NCBI GenBank assembly: GCA_039908095.1
Contig: JAMOBJ010000017.1
Location: forward strand, 1-64,000
From: Nitrospirae bacterium YQR-1
GTDB lineage: Bacteria > Nitrospirota > Thermodesulfovibrionia > Thermodesulfovibrionales > Magnetobacteriaceae
Length of the DNA stretch: 64,000 bases
Direction: 5' to 3'
Of this stretch, positions 1-6,915 are shown in pieces. Position 1 is the first letter of the stretch; every line of letters begins with the position of its first letter. The notes under the pieces are model-generated. The model made no database searches. It saw only the letters and a list, made by a program, of their open reading frames with translations, and was not told where the DNA came from. The position numbers were made by a program, and so were the translations under genes.

Positions 1-13
1 AACGCAGTGGAGC

Positions 14-33
14 AGTTTTGCGAAAGCAAAACT
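14..33. other. Perfect hairpin with GAAA tetraloop at the window edge
   Basis: Positions 14-21 (AGTTTTGC) pair perfectly with 26-33 (GCAAAACT) around a GAAA loop. It could be part of the end of a mobile element or a small structured RNA. It lacks the bulge and triad expected of a group II intron domain V. Because the window starts here, the larger context is not visible. Confidence 0.4.
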
Positions 34-150
34 TGACCTCCCCGTTTACCTGTAGGCTACTGTGTCTAAGGCGACAGAGGTTACTTCTTACTTTTCTACC
101 CACTCGATCCGCTAAAGAGCTTTTTTTTGCTTAACCTCTCGGGTGAGTTC

Positions 151-318
151 TTACTTCCTATTATCTCCTTTTATTTCAACTCCTTTACTCGGTTTGCTCT
201 CCTCTATATCGGATTTCGGGAACGGTGTTACTGCCGCCGCCGGATCCCATTCGACATGTATCTTACTTCCATATGTGTCTATACTTACACGGCTTGACTG
301 GCCTGATTCTTTGTTCAC
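151..318 (-). pseudogene. Possible remnant of a DDE transposase N-terminus
   Basis: Read on the minus strand from a GTG at 318 to a TAA at 151-153 this gives 55 residues. They include the stretch IDTYGSKIHVEWDPAAAVTP, which resembles from memory the N-terminus of IS4/IS1380-type transposases (a HVEWDP..AVTP motif followed by GQL.FFIEFL). After VTPF the similarity stops and the frame ends, so at most the first third of one domain remains. There is an in-frame TAG just upstream of the GTG. The rest of positions 1-480 shows no convincing gene. The plus-strand reading frame over 143-385 is low-complexity and antisense to this one. A protein search against ISfinder would settle it. Confidence 0.3.
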
Positions 319-482
319 TTGCTATCTCCCATTGGGTGAGTGCTCCTTATGCTATTTTTTGACTATAACTCCCTGTTTTGTATAGTATTATACTCACACC
401 CTGTTTATGCAACTGCTTTTTTTAGGTTTAATCTACTTCAAAGAGAAAAGTTATTCTTAAAAATTGATGGATCTAAATCAAC

Positions 483-2060
483 TTAAATCTGATTTTTTTG
501 TTGAAGTAGGTAGATTCTATGCAAACCACTGATGTCTTTAAGTTTAAAATATCCTACCGGTTGAAAGTCTATTCCATCTAATTGAGTAGCTATATTTACC
601 ACATTTTCAGTAATCAATATTCTGTTAACTAAGGGTAACTCAATTCCATTGGTTTCACCATTGAGCGTGTGCAAATCACTTGTTTTTACTCCGTCAACTC
701 TGAAAGTCATATTAACGGCATGTCCACTCCTGTCGCCTGTAGTGTCAACAATTGTAGTCTCCCCAAAGTTAATTGCAAAATGAAGTTGAATTTTGGATGA
801 GTCATCCATATGTTCGTTATAACATGCCATGTCATTTAATAAATCTACAGCAAAACAAATTGCATTTTTGAGTTTTTTAAAAGTTAAGAGAAAACCATCG
901 CCAGTACTTTTTTTAAATTGAGCATTTTCACTTGTAGCTTTTTTTTCTACTTTTTCTTTGAGAATTCCTTTAAGTTGATTAGCCAACTGATCTCCATATA
1001 TATTAGCAGTAGCAGTTGAGTTACACATATCAACAACAAGTATAGCCTCAGATTGAATTTTTTTAGTTTGTTTTCGTGTTGTAGAAACTTGTTCATCTAC
1101 CCATCCAGAATAAACTCCCGGGCCGTAAGTACACATTTCACAAAATAATGATTCTACAAATCCTTTTGTTTGATCCTTTTTCACATTATTAAAGTAGCCA
1201 ACAATTCCTTTTGGAGACATATGCGACAAAGAGTGACATATTATTTTTTTTTGTGATAATATGTCACTTATTTGAGTCCCAAGTGGAACAAAACCTTCTG
1301 TTTCTTTATCATCAAAAGAGTGATCAGGGAGAGATTCTAAAGATTTATTCAAAATATCTCTACTCAACAAAACAAACTCATGCCATGTTAAAACTGCATT
1401 TACTAAACCAGTGTTTTGCGGATGATATACTATAGTTTCTTTATATGAAATATTGGGACCTACAAAAACAATCTTAGCAGTATTTGGTAATTCTGATTTT
1501 AATAAAGATGCTGAAGTAAATAATGTACTTTTAGCCTTAACTAGATTACCTTCTAAATCTGGTCTATGTTTTCTAATTATATTTACAATAGACCCACATC
1601 GTGAATCAATTATTAAACTATTTGCATTGGATGTAAACCTACTTTCTACTTCTGTTACGATGTTTTCCAATGCTTTTCCAGCATAATTAATTGTTCTGTA
1701 AACTAATGCTGCGTTCATTTCTTTAAAAGCAGCAACTACTTTATATAGAGAAATTTCCTTACTAAAAAACTCAAGCCCTGGTCCTATAATAACACCAAAA
1801 GTCTCTTTATCGCTGATCCACTTCATTACACGTCTATTATGAGAATTAGGTTGAAGAGCTTTACAAAGATAAGGGTTTTCAGGGTTAATTAATTTTACAC
1901 AAATACCACATGAAAAACATTTAGACTTGCTAAAATCAACTATTGACTTATTATCATACTTCTTAATCGCGCCGATAGGACATATATCAATGCATCTATT
2001 GCATGATATATCGCATTTTGACTTGATAAACTTTATACCACACTGAATATTTTTCCCCAT
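483..2060 (-). CDS. Ferredoxin / iron-hydrogenase-like / class III nucleotidyl cyclase fusion
   Basis: About 525 residues in three parts. Residues ~15-70 hold two iron-sulfur clusters: CxxxCxxCxxxCP, then CxxCxxC with a later Cys. Residues ~85-325 resemble the catalytic domain of iron-only hydrogenases, but degenerate: the SRCGS segment keeps one Cys, the usual PCxAKK motif is replaced by GPNISYKE, and the C-terminal motif is FCEMCTYGPG rather than CPGGCxxGGG. Residues ~340-510 form a class III cyclase with apparently complete catalytic residues: Asp in VVDMCNST, Lys and Asp in FKKSTGDGF, and Asp, Asn and Arg in DRSGHAVNMTFR. I infer a cytoplasmic redox-sensing adenylate cyclase (guanylate less likely). 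The start at 2060 is chosen over an upstream ATG at 2087 because GGAGGG lies 6 nt before it. The gene follows the carbonic-anhydrase-like gene on the same strand with a gap of about 77 nt. Confidence 0.75.
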   Translation of the reverse strand: MGKNIQCGIKFIKSKCDISCNRCIDICPIGAIKKYDNKSIVDFSKSKCFSCGICVKLINPENPYLCKALQPNSHNRRVMKWISDKETFGVIIGPGLEFFSKEISLYKVVAAFKEMNAALVYRTINYAGKALENIVTEVESRFTSNANSLIIDSRCGSIVNIIRKHRPDLEGNLVKAKSTLFTSASLLKSELPNTAKIVFVGPNISYKETIVYHPQNTGLVNAVLTWHEFVLLSRDILNKSLESLPDHSFDDKETEGFVPLGTQISDILSQKKIICHSLSHMSPKGIVGYFNNVKKDQTKGFVESLFCEMCTYGPGVYSGWVDEQVSTTRKQTKKIQSEAILVVDMCNSTATANIYGDQLANQLKGILKEKVEKKATSENAQFKKSTGDGFLLTFKKLKNAICFAVDLLNDMACYNEHMDDSSKIQLHFAINFGETTIVDTTGDRSGHAVNMTFRVDGVKTSDLHTLNGETNGIELPLVNRILITENVVNIATQLDGIDFQPVGYFKLKDISGLHRIYLLQQKNQI

Positions 2061-2137
2061 CTGTTTCCCTCCAAGAACTTTAATCAATTATACTTTAACT
2101 GATTGTCTCATATTTGGGATCCACTATAGTTTTCGGG

Positions 2138-2932
2138 TTAACTGATATCTGTAATATTTCCGTTCTGGCCGACTATAAATTTATCTATAAGCACTATCTT
2201 GTCATGAGTATCTATGTCGTGCTCCTTATTGGTGTCAATTTCTATACCACCTATGTAAATAATGCTTAAGTTATCTTTTTTAGCAAGTTTTGTAAGCTGT
2301 TGCTTTACCCATGGAGCTTGGCCGCTGTATGCTTTTAGTGTAACTTCCAACAAGTCATAGCCGCTGGGTTGTTGTTGTATGTTATGAAGGGAAACCGTTT
2401 GCTTTATATACTTGCTAAGAGCTCTTAAGTCAGTGTCAGAGGGCATCTTTGAGCCTTTCACTATTATGTCATAGCAGGAGCTGATAGCGCCGCAAGACGC
2501 AGTGGCACTGTCGTGCCCATATCTTACAAACAAGCCGAACTCTTTTGTGTTATTGTCATAACCGATATGTGATAAGTTTAAAATCATGAGCTTTCCGTCC
2601 TTTTTTACCGGCACGTGATGTGCAGCAGGCAAGAGGCTCTCATATGTTTTTATTTTAGGCAAAAAGAGCCCTCCAAAAAGACGCATATTATAGAATTTTT
2701 CAACTTTAATCAAAGTGTCGTCATCGAATTTTTCCGGATAAAATTTTCTCATACCATGTTTGATATTATCTATAACTGTAGTGCATTGCTCATCCGGACA
2801 GTTGATTACAACCACAACGGAATTAACACCAAGGTGCACGTCGTATCTTTCCATTATACCGTTGATAACCTTGCAACATTGGGGTATAGCTATCGCTTTA
2901 TTAAGAAAATCGCCGGCTGATATCTGTTCCAT
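2138..2932 (-). CDS. LCIB-like (limiting-CO2-inducible B/C type) carbonic anhydrase homologue
   Basis: A 264-residue soluble protein without signal peptide. The pattern matches what I know of the LCIB_C carbonic anhydrase family: a Cys-x-Asp (C45, D47 in NCPDEQ), a GG..LP segment leading to AAHHVP at about 103-108, His122 in LSHIGYD corresponding to the family's PHIG, and Cys147 in SCGAI after R.GH. C45, H122 and C147 would be the zinc ligands and D47 the catalytic Asp. The classical beta-class CxDxR motif has Gln instead of Arg, and R29 is a possible substitute. The expected reaction is CO2/bicarbonate interconversion, but activity is not certain. It is the first gene of an operon with the cyclase fusion. 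GGAG lies 8 nt before the ATG. Confidence 0.6.
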   Translation of the reverse strand: MEQISAGDFLNKAIAIPQCCKVINGIMERYDVHLGVNSVVVVINCPDEQCTTVIDNIKHGMRKFYPEKFDDDTLIKVEKFYNMRLFGGLFLPKIKTYESLLPAAHHVPVKKDGKLMILNLSHIGYDNNTKEFGLFVRYGHDSATASCGAISSCYDIIVKGSKMPSDTDLRALSKYIKQTVSLHNIQQQPSGYDLLEVTLKAYSGQAPWVKQQLTKLAKKDNLSIIYIGGIEIDTNKEHDIDTHDKIVLIDKFIVGQNGNITDIS

Positions 2933-3146
2933 ATTCCCATCTCCATTTAAGAGATTAATAGTGATAGTATAAGAGCTTGTCTAACCCCTCTTTGACATAC
3001 TACCAGAGATTTGACAATTCAATCAAACTATTATTTAACTAGTCAGGGTTTGGCGCTGTTTCCAAAAGGCCGTCATTAGAGGTATTAAATGCAAAGTAAG
3101 CGAGCTGCCGCTCTAAAAAAAGAATAAGTATTTTGAAACTTTACCT

Positions 3147-3176
3147 GCGACAAAAAAAATTATCATCTGCTATAAT
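3147..3176 (+). promoter_or_regulatory. Candidate promoter for ctaB, directly followed by a dispersed repeat
   Basis: A TATAAT at 3171-3176 is preceded, 18 nt upstream, by GCGACA (3147-3152), a 4/6 match to the -35 consensus. The repeat copy begins at the next base, so a transcript from here would carry the repeat in its leader. Confidence 0.35.
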
Positions 3177-3333
3177 GGCTAATACTAAGCTGCATTCAGA
3201 AGTAAACGCAGGCGGCTGGGAGCTGGGCGGCACCTCCCCTTACAGGGGATTCCCCTTTTTAGGGGAGAGTACTCCTCGGAGCTTTTGACGATGCCGGCAA
3301 AGTTAGACGATTGAAGGCTGCTTGGTATAAGCC
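3177..3333 (+). repeat. Dispersed palindromic repeat, full copy A
   Basis: 157 bp with imperfect terminal inverted repeats: GGCTAATACTAAGCTGCATT at the left, and at the right the reverse complement of GGCTTATACCAAGCAGCCTT. The interior contains CTCCCC and GGGGA runs that can fold back on each other (about 3234-3266) and the block AAGTTAGACGATTGAA near the right end. It occupies most of the gene-free stretch 2933-3403, between the carbonic-anhydrase-like gene and ctaB. No coding sequence is seen in that stretch. Confidence 0.8.
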
Positions 3334-3403
3334 GTACTTTATGGCTATCAAGTAAGCCGGAATAAGTGGTTAAAATTAATCAACAGGCAAAGGAATGAGA
3401 TTC

Positions 3404-4270
3404 ATGTTGAAATACAGGACTATAGTCAGAGACCACATAGTTCTTATGAAGCCCGGCATAGTGCTGCTTGTGTTGGTTACAGCACTCAACGGCATGTATA
3501 TGGGACAGAGGGGGTTTCCTACATTTTTGCTCATACTCCCGACAATGTTTGGAATAGGCCTCTCAGCAGCCGGCTCCGCCGTATTAAATAATTTTTTTGA
3601 CAGAGACATCGACCGGCTGATGAGACGCACAATGGTGAGGCCGATTCCGCAGGGACGTGTTTATCCCGCATCGGCTCTAATATTCGGGCTTTTCCTTATA
3701 ATGGTTGCCATTGCAGTGTTTGCTGTTTTTGTAAACGTGTTGACGGCGGTTCTTACCTTCATAAGCGCATTTATTTATGTTATTCCATACACGGTACTAA
3801 TGAAACGGCGTACTCACCTTGTAACTCACGTGGGAAGCATTACAGGCGCATTGCCTCCGGTTATCGGCTATGTGGCAGTGAAAGGGCACATTGATCTACA
3901 GTCTCTTGTATTATTTGCAATCATGTTTATCTGGCAACATCCGCATTTCTGGGCATATGCTCTGAAGTATAAGGATGACTACTCACGGGCCGGGATACCA
4001 ATTCTGCCAATATCAAAGGGTATTATAAAAACTAAAACTCAAACTCTAATTTATACAATTATTCTTTTACCCTTTGGGCTGCTGCCATATTTTTTGTCAA
4101 TGGCCGGCATTATATATTTGCTCACAAGTATTGTGCTTGGCATTTTCTACATAATTTTCGCTCTGAGGTTTTACCTTTCCAAAAAAGAAAGCGACAGAAT
4201 ACTGTTTGTATATTCTCTCATATACATAACGGCAGTGTTTATCGTACTTGTTGTGGATATGATTAAATAA
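3404..4270 (+). CDS. ctaB: Protoheme IX farnesyltransferase (heme O synthase)
   Basis: A 288-residue UbiA-family membrane prenyltransferase that adds a farnesyl group to heme B to make heme O for heme-copper oxidases. The first prenyl-diphosphate motif is NNFFDRDIDRLMRRT followed by VRPIPQGR (residues ~63-90). The CtaB signature WQHPHFWAYALKYKDDY is near residue 180, followed by AGIPILP. About eight to nine hydrophobic segments fit the family. The ATG at 3404 is preferred over one at 3395 because AGGA sits 9 nt before it. The gene stands alone; no oxidase subunit or ctaA is in the window, so its partner enzymes lie elsewhere. The leader contains a dispersed repeat. Confidence 0.9.
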   Translation: MLKYRTIVRDHIVLMKPGIVLLVLVTALNGMYMGQRGFPTFLLILPTMFGIGLSAAGSAVLNNFFDRDIDRLMRRTMVRPIPQGRVYPASALIFGLFLIMVAIAVFAVFVNVLTAVLTFISAFIYVIPYTVLMKRRTHLVTHVGSITGALPPVIGYVAVKGHIDLQSLVLFAIMFIWQHPHFWAYALKYKDDYSRAGIPILPISKGIIKTKTQTLIYTIILLPFGLLPYFLSMAGIIYLLTSIVLGIFYIIFALRFYLSKKESDRILFVYSLIYITAVFIVLVVDMIK

Positions 4271-4365
4271 GAGATAATGAGTTATCATATCACACTTTAT
4301 TGACCTTATACCAGCCGTTTTTGTATTGAATTATTGCCGGAATAATGTTATAGTACGAAAGAATT

Positions 4366-4376
4366 TATAATATAAT
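4366..4376 (+). promoter_or_regulatory. Overlapping TATAAT boxes abutting the RuBisCO-like gene start
   Basis: Two TATAAT hexamers (4366-4371 and 4371-4376) overlap by one base just before the ATG at 4380. There is no Shine-Dalgarno sequence. With the first box, transcription would begin at about 4378-4380, that is at the start codon itself, giving a leaderless mRNA. No good -35 box is visible. Confidence 0.4.
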
Positions 4377-4379
4377 CCC

Positions 4380-5960
4380 ATGTTGGAAAAAATCGAAATA
4401 ACCTATAAACTAAAATGCCGTCGTGATGAAAATGTTGAACATCTGGTTAGAAGAATTGCCCTTGAGCAGACTGTTGAGGTTGCTGATGAGCTTGCCGTCT
4501 TATGGGGTGTCGGTGAGACGATTATCGGCAAAACAGAAAGTATCACACCAATTGATGTAAATGTTTATTTGGCGGTAATCTCGTATAACCCTGAAATAAC
4601 AGCATACCGGTTGCCTCAGTTTTTAAACGTTCTCTATGGCAATATTTCACTTCTTAATGGAATTAAAATTGTGGAAATTAAGTTTCCAGAAATTTTTGCA
4701 GAGAAATTCCGCGGCCCCAACTACGGAATAACCGGAATAAGAAAACTTCTCGGTGTACATGGCAGAGCACTTCTGAGTACCGCACTGAAACCCATGGGAC
4801 TATCCCACAAAGAGTTATCCGGCATAGCCTATAACTTTGCTGCCGGTGGCGGCGACCTGGTAAAGGACGACCACGGCCTTGTTGACCTCACATTTTCTGA
4901 ATTTAAACAAAGACTCTCTCTGTGTGCAAATGCCGTTGCAAAGGCAAATGCCGAAACCGGTAAAAACACAATTTACTTTCCAAACATTTGCGCACAAGCG
5001 GATATGCTTGAACAGTATGTCAGCTTTGCTGCAGATTTGGGAATAAAAGGAATTCTCATCTCTCCTTTTTTGGTTGGAATTGACTCTGTGCGCTATCTTA
5101 GTGAGAAGTTTAACATGATAGTGATGGCACATCCGGCATTGACCGGCACTCACTTTCATGACTTAAACCATGGAATTTCCATTGACGTGCTGCTTGGCAC
5201 AATTTTCAGGCTCGCCGGGGCCGATATCTCCATCTATCCCGCCACCGGCGGACGGTTTGGCTTTACCCCCGATGACTGTAAAAAACTAAATTACGCCCTC
5301 AGAACACCCCTCTATCACATAAAGCCGTCATTTCCAGCTCCAGCAGGCGGTATGGGTTATGACAAGATAGCAGACATGGCCTCCCTTTACGGTGTGGATA
5401 CGGTTTATCTGATTGGCGGTGCCCTTCAACTTTACAACAAGAGTTTAAAAAAAGCCACTGAAGCCTTTTTAAGGAAAATCAATGAGATATTTGAGAAAAC
5501 ACCTGCCTCCGCCGATTTGAGTGTTAATCTTACCGGCTTGGCATCAACCGGAGCAGCTAATTTTACCGGAGAGCTCCTGCGCCATCTTCCATTTAATAAC
5601 TTTTCGTGGCAGGGCAGAACTCCACGGGTTTATAAATCATCCCTTGCGCATGATTTTAAAGACGTTACACGCCACGAGCTTACCGGCAGATACGGTGAAA
5701 ACACTCAATTTGACCTAAGGTATTTTGAAATAGCTGAAAACGGTTACTCAAGTCTTGAAAAACACTACCATGAACATGTAATAATATGTGTGCGGGGACA
5801 TGGACGCCTCCTCTGTGGAGATGATGAAATAAATCTTAATCCGATGGATGTGGCCTATGTGCCTCCAATGTGGGTTCACCGCCTTATAAATGAAACGAGT
5901 GAACCATTTGGTTTTTTTTGCATCGTTGACCATAAAAGAGACAGGCCCCAAAAACCGTAA
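4380..5960 (+). CDS. RuBisCO-like protein fused to a C-terminal cupin domain
   Basis: 526 residues. Residues ~10-410 are a RuBisCO large-subunit fold. By hand alignment K137 matches spinach K175, and K162-D163-D164 match K201-D202-D203, but E204 is His165. H251 matches H294, loop-6 K334 is Arg (GGRF, R292), S379 is Ala322, and the phosphate-binding glycines are kept (GG at 323-324 and 346-347). These changes make carboxylation unlikely and point to a form IV RuBisCO-like enolase/isomerase. Residues ~445-520 are a cupin with HYHEH (462-466) and a second motif ending in H500 and N504 as metal ligands. In the MTA-isoprenoid shunt of Rhodospirillum a separate RLP and a separate cupin act consecutively; here they are one chain. 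It is the first gene of a three-gene cassette; the next gene begins 43 nt downstream. Confidence 0.8.
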   Translation: MLEKIEITYKLKCRRDENVEHLVRRIALEQTVEVADELAVLWGVGETIIGKTESITPIDVNVYLAVISYNPEITAYRLPQFLNVLYGNISLLNGIKIVEIKFPEIFAEKFRGPNYGITGIRKLLGVHGRALLSTALKPMGLSHKELSGIAYNFAAGGGDLVKDDHGLVDLTFSEFKQRLSLCANAVAKANAETGKNTIYFPNICAQADMLEQYVSFAADLGIKGILISPFLVGIDSVRYLSEKFNMIVMAHPALTGTHFHDLNHGISIDVLLGTIFRLAGADISIYPATGGRFGFTPDDCKKLNYALRTPLYHIKPSFPAPAGGMGYDKIADMASLYGVDTVYLIGGALQLYNKSLKKATEAFLRKINEIFEKTPASADLSVNLTGLASTGAANFTGELLRHLPFNNFSWQGRTPRVYKSSLAHDFKDVTRHELTGRYGENTQFDLRYFEIAENGYSSLEKHYHEHVIICVRGHGRLLCGDDEINLNPMDVAYVPPMWVHRLINETSEPFGFFCIVDHKRDRPQKP

Positions 5961-6003
5961 ATGTGCTTTACACTATAAAACACAACATAAGGAGATAATC
6001 AAC

Positions 6004-6891
6004 ATGGCAGACCTTGACAATGTAAAAGAGGCAAAGCTTTTTTATACGGATGTCGCCCAAAAGAGCGATGTGTTTTTTCTGAAAGGTTCAAACTCCCTCG
6101 ACTGGGGTATGAAAAACCGTCTTTCTAAAATCTTTGATCCTCAATCGGGTAAAACCGTGATGCTCGCAATTGACCATGGATACTTTCAGGGTCCTACCAC
6201 AGGGCTTGAAAGAGTGGATATCAACATTGTGCCGCTTATGCCCTACACCGACACCCTCATGCTGACACGCGGAATTCTCCGAGCCGTTATACCCCCGACA
6301 TACACAAAGGGCATAGTGATGCGCGCAAGCGGCGGCCCAAGCATTCTGAAAGAACTCTCAAACGAGGAAATCGCCGTTGATATCGAGGACTCCATACGAA
6401 TGAACGTCTCGGCTATGGCGGTACAGGTATTTATCGGCGGCGAATATGAAACTAAATCAATAAACAACATGACACGCCTGATTGACATCGGTAACCGCTA
6501 CGGCATCCCTACCCTTGCTGTTACGGCAGTCGGCAAGGAGCTAAAACGTGATGCACGGTACTTCCGGCTCGCCTGCAGAATCTGTGCCGAGCTGGGGGCC
6601 TCATACGTTAAGACATACTATGTGCCCGATGGGTTTGATTCTGTTACAGCCTCATGCCCGGTGCCTATAGTTATGGCCGGCGGAAAGAAGCTCCCCGAAC
6701 TGGACGCTCTCACCATGTCATACAATGCAATACAGGAGGGAGCTGCAGGGGTTGACATGGGAAGAAACATTTTTCAGTCCGATGACCCCATTGCAATGAT
6801 TCAGGCTGTCAGAAAAGTCGTGCACGAAAATATGAAGCCTAAGCAGGCGCTGGAATTTTACGAAACCCTGAAAAACAAAGAGAAACATTAA
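6004..6891 (+). CDS. LsrF-type class I aldolase / thiolase (DhnA family)
   Basis: 295 residues, a TIM-barrel class I aldolase most like LsrF, which cleaves 3-hydroxy-5-phosphonooxypentane-2,4-dione with CoA. It has [10 protein letters not shown] near residue 55-64 and Schiff-base Lys203 in ASYVKTYY, the same number as in E. coli LsrF as I recall it. C-terminal phosphate-binding glycines are in IVMAGGKK and [10 protein letters not shown]. The start at 6004 is chosen because GGAG lies 9 nt upstream; longer readings run back into the RuBisCO-like gene. No other lsr genes (kinase, transporter, LsrG) are near, so autoinducer-2 degradation is not supported. A role on another phosphorylated diketone or ketose is inferred from the neighbours. 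Confidence 0.75.
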   Translation: MADLDNVKEAKLFYTDVAQKSDVFFLKGSNSLDWGMKNRLSKIFDPQSGKTVMLAIDHGYFQGPTTGLERVDINIVPLMPYTDTLMLTRGILRAVIPPTYTKGIVMRASGGPSILKELSNEEIAVDIEDSIRMNVSAMAVQVFIGGEYETKSINNMTRLIDIGNRYGIPTLAVTAVGKELKRDARYFRLACRICAELGASYVKTYYVPDGFDSVTASCPVPIVMAGGKKLPELDALTMSYNAIQEGAAGVDMGRNIFQSDDPIAMIQAVRKVVHENMKPKQALEFYETLKNKEKH

Positions 6892-6915
6892 TTTAAAAAT
6901 ACAGGGGAGATAAAA

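Noticed and set aside
14-33. Group II intron domain V
   Set aside because: The GAAA tetraloop fits, but there is no two-base bulge, no catalytic triad in the right place and no reverse transcriptase in the window.
143-385. An 80-residue gene on the plus strand
   Set aside because: The composition is odd and it is antisense to the transposase-like remnant; no ribosome-binding site.
4380-5960. A true carbon-fixing RuBisCO
   Set aside because: The metal-site Glu is His, the loop-6 Lys is Arg and the S379 equivalent is Ala. There is no small subunit or phosphoribulokinase nearby.
6004-6891. Autoinducer-2 processing gene lsrF in the strict sense
   Set aside because: The protein is LsrF-like, but no lsrK, lsrG, lsrB or transporter genes are present; the neighbours point to another substrate.
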